Notes: generated by a model from the letters alone, not told the origin. Numbered from the stretch's first letter, positions 17,038 to 26,886 are shown. The stretch: 64,000 nt of DNA from Faecalibacterium sp. An121 (GCF_002160915.1 NZ_NFLM01000001.1:220767-284766); one strand, 5' to 3'. Numbers and translations: made by a program.

Positions 17038-20000
17038 ATGAAACTTAAATTCAAAAACCAGGGCTTTCAGCAGGATGCAGTCAACGCTGTAGCAGACCTG
17101 TTCATGGGTCAGGAAAGGACAACACACACCTTTTCCAACATGGACCTGGGTCAGACCTCTTTCGTGTATCAGACGCGGACATCCAACCAGCTGCTGATCG
17201 ACGATGCGGCCTTGACCGAAAATATGCACCGTGTCCAGAAACGGAACCTTTTGCCCTTGACCGACAGCGCTGAAACCCACCAGTTCTGCATTGAGATGGA
17301 AACCGGCACCGGCAAGACCTATGTTTATACCAAAACGATATTTGAGCTGAACCGCAGGTACGGCTTCACCAAGTTTGTGGTGGTCGTACCCTCTGTCGCC
17401 ATCCGCGAGGGCGTCTATAAGTCCTTTGAGGTGACAAAGGAACACTTCGGTCTCCAGTACGACAACGTACCCTGCCGGTTTTTTATCTACAACTCTGCGA
17501 AGCTCAATGATGTGCGGGCATTTGCAACCAGCACTGAAATTGAGATCATGATTATCAACATCGACGCTTTCAAAAAGGCAGAAAATATTTTTAATCAGGA
17601 TCAGGACCGCCTGAGCGGCAGCAGTGCCATCCGGCTGATTCAGGACACCCATCCCATTGTCATCATCGACGAGCCGCAGAGCGTGGACAACACCCCCAAG
17701 GCGAAAGAAGCGATCCGCTCGCTGAATCCCATGTGTGTGCTGCGGTATTCCGCAACCCACCGGGAAAAGATCAACCTGCTTTACCGGCTGACCTCGGTTG
17801 ACGCTTTCCGGCTGGGGTTGGTGAAGCAGATTTCAGTATTCTCCAGTCAGGTCGAGGGCGGCCACAACCAGGCATACGTCCGGCTTCTGTCTGTCTCCAA
17901 CGAAAAAGGCTTCCGCGCAAAAGTCGAGATGGATGTCAAAGAGAAAACCGGCATTGTAAAACGGAAAACAGTTACCGTCAAGCCGGGTGATGATCTGTTC
18001 CTGTTGTCTGGTCAGAGGGAGCTGTATGAAGGCTACACCATTGCAGGGATTGACTGCACACCGGGCTACGAACATATTGAATTTGGCAACACAGTTGAGG
18101 TGGCTATGGGACGAGCCATCGGTTCCGTAGACGAAAATATCCTGAAGAAAGCACAGATTCGCCGCACCATCGAGGCACATCTGGACAAAGAGCTGCGCTA
18201 TACAGAGAAAGGAATCAAGGTCCTCTCCTTGTTTTTCATTGACAAGGTAGACAAGTACCGACACGAGGACGGTACCCCTGGTATCTATGCGGACATGTTT
18301 GAGGAGTGCTATCAGGACTTAATTTCACGCCCCAAGTATGCTCCCATCCGTGAGAAATTCACCGCGGATGTTTCCAAAGTTCACAACGGCTACTTCTCAC
18401 AGGATAAGAAAGGCCGGTTGAAGGACACCAGGGGCGACACCCAAGCAGATGACGATACCTACAACACCATCATGCGGGATAAAGAGTGGCTGCTGAGTTT
18501 TGAGTGCCCGCTGCGCTTTATCTTCTCTCACTCTGCGCTGAAAGAAGGCTGGGACAATCCAAACGTGTTCCAGGTCTGCACCTTGATTGACCAAAAGTCC
18601 ACCTTTACCTGCCGCCAGAAGATAGGCCGCGGCCTGCGTTTGTGCGTCAACCAGGACGGAGAACGCATCGAGGATAAGAACATCAACATCCTTCATGTCA
18701 TGGCCAATGAGAGTTTCGCAGACTTTGCAGCGAAGCTCCAGAAGGAAATCGAGGAAGATACCGGCATGAAATTTGGTGTGCTGCAGCTGGATATGTTTGC
18801 AGGACTGACCTTCCAGCAGGAAGTTACACGGGAGCACACCATCGACCAGGAAGAAGCCAAAGAATTGGTGGATCGCTGGTTTGCGGATGGTTCCGTAGAG
18901 AAATGGAAGGCTGATGCCGAACTGGTGGCTGCGGAAGAAAAAATCTCTGCCGATTTGGAGAGCGGAAAGATCACATCGCCGCCCAACCCGGTCACCGAAG
19001 TGATGCGCCAGGTCAAGATGGGTGCCACTGCCGAGCAGGCTGCAGCGGCTATTGTGGGTATCACCAGTACCATTACCACGGTGGAGGAACGTACCCTTAC
19101 TCACGAAGATGCAGCCGAACTGATGCAGCACTTTGAAAAAAAGGGCTACATCTCAAGTACCGGCAAGATCAAGGACACCATGAAGGTGGCCTTGAAAAAT
19201 GGAACGCTTGATCTGCCTCAGAAATACGAGGCAGCCCGTGAACGGTTTGTGCAGATCATCTCCGCAGCAGACAGCAAGCCGCCGATCCGGGATGCGTCTC
19301 ACGATGTGGTGGTCCGACTCAATAAACAGGTCATGCTCTCCCCGGAGTTCATGGAGCTGTGGCGCAAGATCAAACAGAAAACCACTTACCGGGTCAGCAT
19401 CGACACCGAGCAGCTTATCAAAAACTGTGTCCGGGATTTGAAGGATATGCCGCCCATTCCGAAGGCTCGCATCATTACCCAGACTGCCGATATCCAGGTG
19501 GAACAGTCCGGCGTTCATCATGTGGAGCGGGAAATGCGCACCACCGACATTGCTGATTCGTACCAGTCTTTGCCGGATATTGTGACGGCCATCAGTGATG
19601 AAGCACTTTTGACACCGGAAACAGTCACCAGGATACTGACCGAAAGCGGGCGGCTTGGTGATTTCCTGAATAATCCTGAGGCATTTCTTGAGCAGGCCAG
19701 TCAAATCATCCGGGATAACCGCCACGCCCTTGCGATTGATGGCATCAGCTACATCAAGCTGGACGGACAGGAATATTATGCCCAGGAGATTTTCAATACC
19801 TCAGAGCTGATTGCAAACCTGGACCGAAACGCAGTCAAGGTGGAACACAGTGTCTACGATTATATCGTATATGACAGTAGTTCTGTGGAGCGGCCCTTTG
19901 CTTTGGATCTGGACCACGACCCGGATGTGAAGATGTTTTTCAAGATTCCTGAACGGTTCAAGATCGACACCCCCATCGGCACCTATAATCCTGACTGGGC

Positions 20001-20193
20001 AGTATATTTGCTGAAGAATGGCGAGGAAAAGCTCTATTTTGTTTTGGAAACGAAAGGGAGCGAACGGCTGGCCGATCTGCGCGATGTGGAACGGCTCAAG
20101 ATTAACTGTGGCAAAAAGCATTTTGAAGCCCTTGGCAGCGGCGTGGAAATGCAGGTTGCTACCGAATGGGACACGATAAGAAAGAGAATCTAA
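17038..20193 (+). CDS. Type III restriction helicase-endonuclease (Res)
   Basis: This 1051-residue protein has Walker A METGTGKT at residues 87-94 and a DEAD-like motif IIDEPQS near 210. Motif V/VI is in SALKEGWDNPNVFQ and CRQKIGRGLRL (about 503-543). The PD-ExK nuclease sits at the very C-terminus, with NPDWAVYL followed by LYFVLETKGS (about 983-1005). That is the full domain order of type III Res subunits, of usual length or slightly longer. AACGGAGG precedes the ATG. It should cleave unmodified DNA together with Mod. No frameshift or lost catalytic residue is visible, so the system looks intact. Confidence 0.92.
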   Translation: MKLKFKNQGFQQDAVNAVADLFMGQERTTHTFSNMDLGQTSFVYQTRTSNQLLIDDAALTENMHRVQKRNLLPLTDSAETHQFCIEMETGTGKTYVYTKTIFELNRRYGFTKFVVVVPSVAIREGVYKSFEVTKEHFGLQYDNVPCRFFIYNSAKLNDVRAFATSTEIEIMIINIDAFKKAENIFNQDQDRLSGSSAIRLIQDTHPIVIIDEPQSVDNTPKAKEAIRSLNPMCVLRYSATHREKINLLYRLTSVDAFRLGLVKQISVFSSQVEGGHNQAYVRLLSVSNEKGFRAKVEMDVKEKTGIVKRKTVTVKPGDDLFLLSGQRELYEGYTIAGIDCTPGYEHIEFGNTVEVAMGRAIGSVDENILKKAQIRRTIEAHLDKELRYTEKGIKVLSLFFIDKVDKYRHEDGTPGIYADMFEECYQDLISRPKYAPIREKFTADVSKVHNGYFSQDKKGRLKDTRGDTQADDDTYNTIMRDKEWLLSFECPLRFIFSHSALKEGWDNPNVFQVCTLIDQKSTFTCRQKIGRGLRLCVNQDGERIEDKNINILHVMANESFADFAAKLQKEIEEDTGMKFGVLQLDMFAGLTFQQEVTREHTIDQEEAKELVDRWFADGSVEKWKADAELVAAEEKISADLESGKITSPPNPVTEVMRQVKMGATAEQAAAAIVGITSTITTVEERTLTHEDAAELMQHFEKKGYISSTGKIKDTMKVALKNGTLDLPQKYEAARERFVQIISAADSKPPIRDASHDVVVRLNKQVMLSPEFMELWRKIKQKTTYRVSIDTEQLIKNCVRDLKDMPPIPKARIITQTADIQVEQSGVHHVEREMRTTDIADSYQSLPDIVTAISDEALLTPETVTRILTESGRLGDFLNNPEAFLEQASQIIRDNRHALAIDGISYIKLDGQEYYAQEIFNTSELIANLDRNAVKVEHSVYDYIVYDSSSVERPFALDLDHDPDVKMFFKIPERFKIDTPIGTYNPDWAVYLLKNGEEKLYFVLETKGSERLADLRDVERLKINCGKKHFEALGSGVEMQVATEWDTIRKRI

Positions 20194-20207
20194 ACAGAAC
20201 AATCAAA

Positions 20208-20252
20208 GGCCCCCGGCCAGAACACGCTCGTGTTCAGCCGGGGGCCTTGTTC
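20208..20252 (+). terminator. Terminator of the defence operon
   Basis: GGCCCCCGGC and GCCGGGGGCC form a strong stem, followed by TTGTTCTTCTT. It directly follows the Res stop codon. Confidence 0.85.
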
Positions 20253-20280
20253 TTCTTCTCACGCGCCGCAGCGCACAGCC

Positions 20281-20355
20281 TGTGATTTTCAATCACAGTT
20301 CACGGGGTTTGGGGCACGGCCCCAACAAGCATTTCGCTTTTGTATATACAAAAGC
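20281..20355. repeat. Three consecutive palindromes
   Basis: TGTGATTTTCAATCACA (20281-20297), GTTTGGGGC with GCCCCAAC (20307-20326), and a perfect 20-base palindrome GCTTTTGTATATACAAAAGC (20336-20355) stand one after another. They could fold into three hairpins in single-stranded DNA or RNA. No coding function is apparent. Confidence 0.6.
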
Positions 20356-20636
20356 CCTGCTTGCTGGCACTGCGTACCGTAAAACTCCCGTTTCAATCTT
20401 CACGAGTGATTTTTCTTGGAAGAAGCCTCGCCGAAGAACATCTGCCCGGCATTATACAAGCGAAAGAATGCATGAAAAAGAAGAAACACATCTCAGAAGA
20501 GCAGCATTATCTCTGTGAAATCGGTCTGGAAAAGATGCCATATGGATCTTCCTGGCTCTACAAATCTTATACAGAGGAAAGCCTCACGCACATCACGATT
20601 ACAGCCGCTCCATGCAAAGTTCCTGCTCTGCCATGA
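20340..20636 (+). pseudogene. Possible gene remnant of unknown family
   Basis: The 20,254-20,727 gap contains one frame whose middle part looks protein-like (SLAEEHLPGIIQAKECMKKK and KMPYGSSWLYKSY). It has no SD and its start runs into the palindrome cluster. I cannot assign a family. It may be the end of a gene cut when the cargo blocks were joined. The rest of the gap shows nothing I can name. Confidence 0.25.
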
Positions 20637-20727
20637 TGGATTCATCCGTTGGGTCGTAGACTTGTTGGCTGTGGATCGCATTTTTTATCGGCATGGTTCT
20701 ACTTTCCTTATTTATAAGGAATCTTTC

Positions 20728-21591
20728 TCATTTTTCAGTAGATTCTTCCAGATTCTTTCGGTACTGTGCCGGACTGACACCATACTCTTTCTTGAATACC
20801 CGGCTAAAATAGAGTGGGTTATCATACCCTACGATCTCTGCAATTTCTCCAATATTGTATTCGGTGTTCTCCAATAAGCTTTGTGCATTTACCATCCGAA
20901 GGGATAGGATGTATTGTGCAGGGCTTATTTTCATGTACTGCTTAAAATTACGGATAAACCAGTTCGTACTGATATGCAGCGATTCTGCGTAATCGTCCAC
21001 ACTGACCTTTGTATTATAATTCTCGTTAAAGTAGGCAACGGCGGCTTCGATTTCTTCGGGGATGCTTGTAGTTGTTTTCTCGCTTTCCTGCTGTTGCCTG
21101 CTTACTAAAAGCAGAATGATGTTGAAGAGAGAAGCAATATAGTCTTCATAGCCATATTCACATTGTTGCAGTTCCCGGATGATCTTTCGGAACAGCATTT
21201 TGTAATCCGGCAGTGTGCCGCTGTAAAAAACGTGCTTGTCCAAGGGGATTCCGTGATAGTTCAGGATGTTTTTGACATCATATCCTGTAAAGTGAATCCA
21301 GAACACCTCTGGATGATCTTCTACATAGTAGACATACTTCTGGATTTCTTTCGGCTGATAAAGCACCATGTGTCCAGAAGTCACCACTTCCTCAACACCA
21401 TTGAACCAGAAGTGTGCTTTACCAGATGCCACATAGAGGATTTGATAGTCTCTGCGGCCCTTTGCCCAAAAAGTAGGCAGCTTAGGGCGTTTTTTCAAGC
21501 GATAAGTGCCGCAGCTGCCTACGACCAGCGGCTTTGAGTAGTCTTTGAAATCCAAACGGGAGTTGTTCAAATATCCTGAGTTGAAATACAT
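20728..21591 (-). CDS. AraC-family regulator of the lactose locus
   Basis: This 287-residue protein has an N-terminal cupin-like sugar-sensing domain (about 15-165, with RRDYQILYVASGKAHFWFNG and SGHMVLYQPKEIQKY) and a C-terminal double helix-turn-helix (about 185-280, with VSVDDYAESLHISTNWFIRN and IGEIAEIVGYDNPLYFSRVF). The start at 21591 is chosen because GAGGAGG lies 8-9 bases upstream. The longer frame reaching into the divergent promoter lacks this. It is transcribed away from the symporter-lacZ operon and is expected to activate it in response to a galactoside. Confidence 0.9.
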   Translation of the reverse strand: MYFNSGYLNNSRLDFKDYSKPLVVGSCGTYRLKKRPKLPTFWAKGRRDYQILYVASGKAHFWFNGVEEVVTSGHMVLYQPKEIQKYVYYVEDHPEVFWIHFTGYDVKNILNYHGIPLDKHVFYSGTLPDYKMLFRKIIRELQQCEYGYEDYIASLFNIILLLVSRQQQESEKTTTSIPEEIEAAVAYFNENYNTKVSVDDYAESLHISTNWFIRNFKQYMKISPAQYILSLRMVNAQSLLENTEYNIGEIAEIVGYDNPLYFSRVFKKEYGVSPAQYRKNLEESTEK

Positions 21592-21739
21592 CCCTGCGTC
21601 CTCCTCATCTTCAGAGATTTTACAGTGATTTGGGAAATGTTCTATCAAAGAATCACAAACGCTTTGATTTTGTGCATATTTTGTTCCATCTTGTCTATAT
21701 CTTTTCGTTCCATTAGATTCTATAATATTTTCAGATGAA

Positions 21740-21765
21740 GCGCAAGAGATTTGGGCAACTTGCGC
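21740..21765. promoter_or_regulatory. Inverted repeat in the AraC-symporter gap
   Basis: GCGCAAG (21740-21746) and CTTGCGC (21759-21765) are perfect arms with centres 19 bases apart. They lie in the 249-base divergent promoter region, about 75 bases before the symporter ATG. This is a plausible regulator site, but it could also be a hairpin. Confidence 0.4.
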
Positions 21766-21840
21766 AATGAGAATTCCAGTCTGAAGTGCGCAGCAGACTG
21801 GTCGCGCCCACACAAAACAAGCAAGATGGGAGAAAGCACA

Positions 21841-23211
21841 ATGACTGAGAAACGTTATCTAAAGTGGTATAATAAAGTCGGCTATGGTTCAGGCGATATT
21901 GCAGGCAACGTGGTGTATGCATTCCTGTCCTCCTTCGTCATGATCTATCTGACCAACACCGTTGGCCTGAACCCCGGTATTGTCGGCACTCTGATTGCAG
22001 TTTCCAAACTGCTGGACGGTGTGACGGACATTTTCTTTGGTTCTTTGATTGACAAAACGCATTCTAAGATGGGCAAAGCCCGTCCTTGGATGCTGTACGG
22101 CTACATTGGCTGTGCCATTACGCTGGTGGCAATTTTCGCCATCCCGACCAATCTGGGACAGTTTGCACAGTACGCATGGTTCCTGATCGCATATACTCTG
22201 CTGAACGCTGTATTCTACACGGCCAACAACATTGCTTACTCTGCACTGACTGCTCTCGTCACGAAGAACAGTGCCGAACAGGTCGAGATGGGTTCTTGGC
22301 GTTTCATGTTCGCCTTTGCCACCAGCCTGCTCATCCAGTCCATCACGCTGGGTGCTGTTACGGCATTGGGCGGTGGTGCTGCCGGTTGGCGCACTGTTGC
22401 AATCATCTACGCCATCATCGGTCTGCTTGTCAACACCCTCTCCGTTTTCTCCGTGAAGGAACTGCCGGAAGGCGAATTGGTGGATACCACCGACAAAAAG
22501 AAAATCGAGCAGGACGAAAAGTACAATCTGGTTCAGGCTGCAAAGCTGCTTGCTGGTAACAAATATTATATGATGATTTGCGTCACCTACATTTTGCAGC
22601 AGATCTACGGTGCCATGATCAGCATGGGCACCTACTATGCAACCTACATCCTTGGCAACCAGAATCTGTTCGGTGTATTCTCTTGGGCAATCAACATTCC
22701 TCTGATCATCGCACTGGTGTTCACCCCGACCTTGGTTGCAAAGTGGAATGGAATGTATAAGCTGAATGTAATGAGCTATACTCTGGCAACGATTTCTCGT
22801 GCACTGGTTGCTGTAGCTGGTTACATGGGCAGCGGCAATGTGACCTTGATGCTGCTCTTTACTGCAATCGCAGCTCTTGGTCAGGGTCCTTGGCAGGGCG
22901 ATATGAACGCTGTGATTGCCACTTGCTCTGAATATACTTGGCTGACGAAGCACAAGCGCGTGGATGGCATGATGTACTCCTGCACTTCTCTCGGTGTGAA
23001 GCTGGGCGGCGGTCTGGGTACTGCCATCACCGGCTGGCTGCTGGATGCAAGCCATTTCGATAGTGCGCTGACCGTTCAGCCGGATTCCTGCATCAATATG
23101 CTGAAGATCATGTATCTGGTGATCCCGTTTGCTCTGGATGCCATCATCACCTTCATTCTCTCTCGTATGAAGGTCGAAGAAGCAAATGAAAAGCTGCGTG
23201 AAGCAGTCTGA
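21841..23211 (+). CDS. GPH-family sugar:cation symporter
   Basis: This 456-residue protein has about twelve hydrophobic segments. It belongs to the glycoside-pentoside-hexuronide:cation symporter family, to which MelB and LacS belong. Family features are the N-terminal KVGYGSGDIAGNVVYAFLSSF region and the loop LIDKTHSKMGKARPWMLYG near residue 55-75. There is no C-terminal IIA regulatory domain as in LacS. AGATGGGAG precedes the ATG at 21841. Placed directly before lacZ and divergent from an AraC gene, it most likely imports lactose or a related galactoside. The substrate is inferred from context. Confidence 0.9.
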   Translation: MTEKRYLKWYNKVGYGSGDIAGNVVYAFLSSFVMIYLTNTVGLNPGIVGTLIAVSKLLDGVTDIFFGSLIDKTHSKMGKARPWMLYGYIGCAITLVAIFAIPTNLGQFAQYAWFLIAYTLLNAVFYTANNIAYSALTALVTKNSAEQVEMGSWRFMFAFATSLLIQSITLGAVTALGGGAAGWRTVAIIYAIIGLLVNTLSVFSVKELPEGELVDTTDKKKIEQDEKYNLVQAAKLLAGNKYYMMICVTYILQQIYGAMISMGTYYATYILGNQNLFGVFSWAINIPLIIALVFTPTLVAKWNGMYKLNVMSYTLATISRALVAVAGYMGSGNVTLMLLFTAIAALGQGPWQGDMNAVIATCSEYTWLTKHKRVDGMMYSCTSLGVKLGGGLGTAITGWLLDASHFDSALTVQPDSCINMLKIMYLVIPFALDAIITFILSRMKVEEANEKLREAV

Positions 23212-23325
23212 TAACAAGCCATTATCATTTCTCCTTCATCTGCTGTTCCCCGGAGGAATCCGGCGATTTCTCCGGGGAGGCTGGAGAAATATTATAAAAT
23301 TATAAAAGGTAAATGAGGAAATACT

Positions 23326-26300
23326 ATGGCTGCATTTGATTTTGCTAAGGTAAAAGACCCCACCTTTTTCAAGGAAAACGTGCTGAATGCTCATGCAAGT
23401 TTCCGTACTTACGCTTCCCGCGAAGAATATCGGACAGGCTCCTCTTCTTTGGCGCTGAAGCTGGACGGTATCTGGAAATTCGCCTACGCAAAGAACTACA
23501 CCAGTGCCATCCCCGGCTTTGAAAAGACGGATTACGATTGCAGCGGCTGGGATGACATTCATGTTCCGGCACACATCCAGATGGAGGGCTACGACATTCC
23601 CCAGTATGCGAATGTTCAGTATCCGTGGGATGGCCGTGAAGAAGTACAGCCGGGCGAGATCCCGCAGCGGTTCAATCCGGTGGCAAGCTATGTAAAATAC
23701 TTCGAGCTGCCGGAATCCATGCAGGGCAAGCCCGTCCACATCGAGTTCGAGGGTGTGGAAAGCGGCATGGCTCTTTGGCTGAACGGGTCTTATGTGGGTT
23801 ACACCGAGGACAGCTTCTCCGCACACGCATTCGATCTGACTCCCTATCTCCAGCCGGGCGTGAACAAACTTGCTGTGCAGGTGTTCAAGTGGACTTCCTC
23901 CAGCTGGTGCGAAGATCAGGACTTCTTCCGCTTCTCCGGCATCTTCCGCAGCGTGTGGCTGTACGCCATCCCCACCGTGCATCTGGAAGATCTATCCGTC
24001 AAGACGCTGTTTGCCGGGGATGATTTTACTCATTCCACGCTGGAAGTTGCATTGCAGGTGGAGGGTAAGGGCGCAGCCCGTCTGACCCTGCGCCGCAGTG
24101 AGCTGGAAGTGTTCTCCGAAAAAATCGCACTGAACGGCGGCTCTGCGTTGTTCAGCCATGCGGTGGAGAACCCCCACCTGTGGAGTGCAGAGGACCCGGC
24201 TCTGTATGAACTGGAAATTGAGCTGCTGGACGATGCAGGCCATCTGGTAGAGGTGACTGGGCAGAAAGTCGGTTTCCGCAAGTTCGAGTTGAAGAACAAT
24301 CGGATGCTGCTCAACGGCAAGCGCATCGTGTTCAAGGGTGCCAACCGTCATGAGTTCAGCTCCATTACGGGTCGTGCTGTGGGCGTACACACCCATGAGG
24401 AACTGCTTCGGGACATCATCACCATGAAGCAGAACAATATCAATGCCATCCGTACCAGCCATTACCAGAATCAGGATGCACTGTACGACCTGTGCGACGA
24501 GTATGGTCTGTATCTGATCGCAGAGAACAATCTGGAATCCCATGGCACATGGGACATCCATCAGGCGGGCATTCGCGGCATCGAGGGCGTTTTGCCCAAT
24601 GATAAGCCGGAGTGGAAAGCTGTCTTGTTTGACCGCATGAATTCCACTTACCAGCGTGACAAAAACCATCCTGCTGTTCTGATCTGGTCTCTGGGCAACG
24701 AATCGTTTGGCGGTGAGACCCTGCTCCAGATGGCAGAGATGGTCCGCCGCTTTGATGACACCCGTCTGGTGCATTACGAAGGTGTGGTCAATGATCCCCG
24801 CTTCCTCGAAACCACCGATATTGAGAGCCATATGTACAGCACTGTGAAGGACATTAAAGAGTATCTGGCACAGGGCGATAAGCGGCCTTATATCGAGTGC
24901 GAATATTCTCATGCTATGGGCAACTCCAACGGTGCTTTGCACAAGTACACGGAACTTGCCGACCAGAAGGACTGCGGCTATCAGGGCGGCTTCATCTGGG
25001 ATTACATCGACCAGTCCATCTGGAAAAAAGACCGCTACGGCAAGTGGTTCCAAGCCTACGGCGGTGACTTCGGTGAGCGTCCTACCGACTATAATTTCAG
25101 CGGAAACGGCATTGCCTACGGTGGTGACCGTGCTCCTTCTCCCAAGATGCAGGAGGTCAAGTTCTGCTATCAGAACATCGCCATTTCCATCGACAACTCT
25201 GGCTTCGAAGTCTGGAATAAGAACCTGTTCACCTCTACGGATGCTTTCGACTGCGTTGCACTGCTGCATCGTGATGGAAAGTTGTATCAGCAACAGGAAC
25301 TGACCAATATTGATGTTGCTCCCGAAGAGCGTTCCAGCTTCCCGCTGCCGTTTATGGTTCCTGCGCTCCCCGGTGAATATGCGGTGACCATCAGCTTCCG
25401 TTTGAAGGAGGACACCAGCTGGGCAAAGAAGGGCCATGAAGTCGCCTTTGGACAGGGTGTGATCGCTGTGGTTCGTTCCATTCCCAGCAAGAAGGTCACG
25501 CCGTTTACCGTTACGCACGGTACACACAACATCGGTGTCCGGGGTGAGAATTTCGATGTTTTGTTCTCCGATCTGAACGGCGGTCTGACTTCCTACCGCT
25601 ATGCCGGCAAGGAGATGATTCAGGAGATCCCCCGTCCCAACTTCTGGCGCGCTCCCACCGACAACGACTGCGGCAACAACATGGGCGGCGTTCGCGGTCA
25701 GTGGAAGCTGGCAAGCCTGTACGCTACCGCCAAGGGCATTGGCAAGGAAATCCCGTCTGTTCACGGCGGCACCATCCTCCAGAACCCCACCTGCGAGGTG
25801 GAAGCCGACAGCGTGGTCGTGACCTATCTCTATAACCTCCAGACCAGCCCCGCAGCAGAGTGCAGCCTGCAGTACCGTGTGTTCGGTGATGGCCGCATCC
25901 AGACCACCCTGCACTATGACCCGGTGGAAGGACTTGCAGCAATGCCGGAGTTCGGCGTACTGTTCAAGATCGACGCTGACTACGACACGGTGGAGTGGTA
26001 CGGAAACGGCCCTGCGGAGACCTACTGGGATCGTCAGCATGGTGCAAAGCTGGGCATTTACCAGAACAAGGTCGCAGACAACATGGCACAGTACCTTGTG
26101 CCGCAGGAGTGCGGTGCAAAGACCGCTGTGCGCTGGGCAAAGGTAGTGGACCGCAAGGGTCGCGGGCTGCTGTTTACCGCAGATGCCGCAAAGCCCATGT
26201 TCTTCTCTGCGCTGCCCTACACTCCCCATGAAATGGAGAGTGCCAAGCATCCCTACGAGCTGCCCCCGGTCCATTACACGGTGATTCGTGCCATCGGCGA

Positions 26301-26409
26301 GCAGATGGGCGTCGGCGGGGATGACAGCTGGGGTGCCAATGTCCACCCGGAGTATATTCCTGATGTGACTAAGCCTGTGGAGTTCACCTTTACGTTCCGT
26401 GGCATCTGA
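23326..26409 (+). CDS. lacZ: Beta-galactosidase, GH2 family
   Basis: This 1027-residue enzyme has LacZ-type domain order: jelly-roll sugar-binding domain (about 45-215), immunoglobulin-like domain (220-325), TIM barrel (330-610) with acid/base Glu in WSLGNESFGG (about 458) and nucleophile Glu in YIECEYSHAMGNSNG (about 521), a second Ig-like domain, and the C-terminal beta-sandwich (about 740-1025). No signal peptide is present, so it hydrolyses lactose or other galactosides in the cytoplasm after import by the preceding symporter. The length matches E. coli LacZ. GAGGAAAT precedes the ATG. It lies 114 bases after the symporter stop. Confidence 0.95.
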   Translation: MAAFDFAKVKDPTFFKENVLNAHASFRTYASREEYRTGSSSLALKLDGIWKFAYAKNYTSAIPGFEKTDYDCSGWDDIHVPAHIQMEGYDIPQYANVQYPWDGREEVQPGEIPQRFNPVASYVKYFELPESMQGKPVHIEFEGVESGMALWLNGSYVGYTEDSFSAHAFDLTPYLQPGVNKLAVQVFKWTSSSWCEDQDFFRFSGIFRSVWLYAIPTVHLEDLSVKTLFAGDDFTHSTLEVALQVEGKGAARLTLRRSELEVFSEKIALNGGSALFSHAVENPHLWSAEDPALYELEIELLDDAGHLVEVTGQKVGFRKFELKNNRMLLNGKRIVFKGANRHEFSSITGRAVGVHTHEELLRDIITMKQNNINAIRTSHYQNQDALYDLCDEYGLYLIAENNLESHGTWDIHQAGIRGIEGVLPNDKPEWKAVLFDRMNSTYQRDKNHPAVLIWSLGNESFGGETLLQMAEMVRRFDDTRLVHYEGVVNDPRFLETTDIESHMYSTVKDIKEYLAQGDKRPYIECEYSHAMGNSNGALHKYTELADQKDCGYQGGFIWDYIDQSIWKKDRYGKWFQAYGGDFGERPTDYNFSGNGIAYGGDRAPSPKMQEVKFCYQNIAISIDNSGFEVWNKNLFTSTDAFDCVALLHRDGKLYQQQELTNIDVAPEERSSFPLPFMVPALPGEYAVTISFRLKEDTSWAKKGHEVAFGQGVIAVVRSIPSKKVTPFTVTHGTHNIGVRGENFDVLFSDLNGGLTSYRYAGKEMIQEIPRPNFWRAPTDNDCGNNMGGVRGQWKLASLYATAKGIGKEIPSVHGGTILQNPTCEVEADSVVVTYLYNLQTSPAAECSLQYRVFGDGRIQTTLHYDPVEGLAAMPEFGVLFKIDADYDTVEWYGNGPAETYWDRQHGAKLGIYQNKVADNMAQYLVPQECGAKTAVRWAKVVDRKGRGLLFTADAAKPMFFSALPYTPHEMESAKHPYELPPVHYTVIRAIGEQMGVGGDDSWGANVHPEYIPDVTKPVEFTFTFRGI

Positions 26410-26436
26410 TGATGGGCCGCAAATGAGGTGTTCTCT

Positions 26437-26805
26437 GTGAAAAAAGCGAAAGATCAGCCTGGATCTGAACCAGCCGAACTAGCATCCCTTGTTGGAGAAC
26501 GGATCAGAAAGATACGCAAAGAAGAGGGGTTAAGCCTAGAGCTTTTTGCTTTACGTTGTGACATGAATGCCGCATACGTTGGGCATATTGAGCGCGGCGT
26601 TCAGAATCCAACCTTGAACACACTGGAACGTATTTGCAAGGGTCTGGACATCAGCGTAGAAGACCTTTTCATAGATAAAAGCGCAACAGTTGATATGAAT
26701 ACTGCCGCATTGCAGTATTTCTCTCAGATTATTCGTGATCTTTCCCCAGAACAATTTCATCAGCTACTAAACATCATAAAAGAGATCGTAGCCGTGATGA
26801 GATGA
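26437..26805 (+). CDS. XRE-family regulator behind lacZ
   Basis: This protein of about 122 residues has an N-terminal helix-turn-helix (RIRKIRKEEGLSLELFALRC, then AAYVGHIERGVQNPTLNTLE) and a C-terminal helical part. The GTG at 26437 fits the GAGGTG 7 bases upstream. A GTG at 26428 is the alternative. It follows lacZ by only 27 bases and ends before a strong terminator, so it probably shares the lac transcript. Whether it controls the lac genes or the mobile element is open. Confidence 0.8.
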   Translation: MKKAKDQPGSEPAELASLVGERIRKIRKEEGLSLELFALRCDMNAAYVGHIERGVQNPTLNTLERICKGLDISVEDLFIDKSATVDMNTAALQYFSQIIRDLSPEQFHQLLNIIKEIVAVMR

Positions 26806-26817
26806 CCCTCGTTATTA

Positions 26818-26886
26818 AGACACCTTCGCGTTGAGATATGGACATCCCTGCATGAGATTCCTATCAAAAGCGAGGGTGTCTTTTTT
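26818..26886 (+). terminator. Terminator of the lac cluster
   Basis: AGACACC...CGC and GCG...GGTGTCT pair with a long loop and are followed by TTTTTT. Confidence 0.7.
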
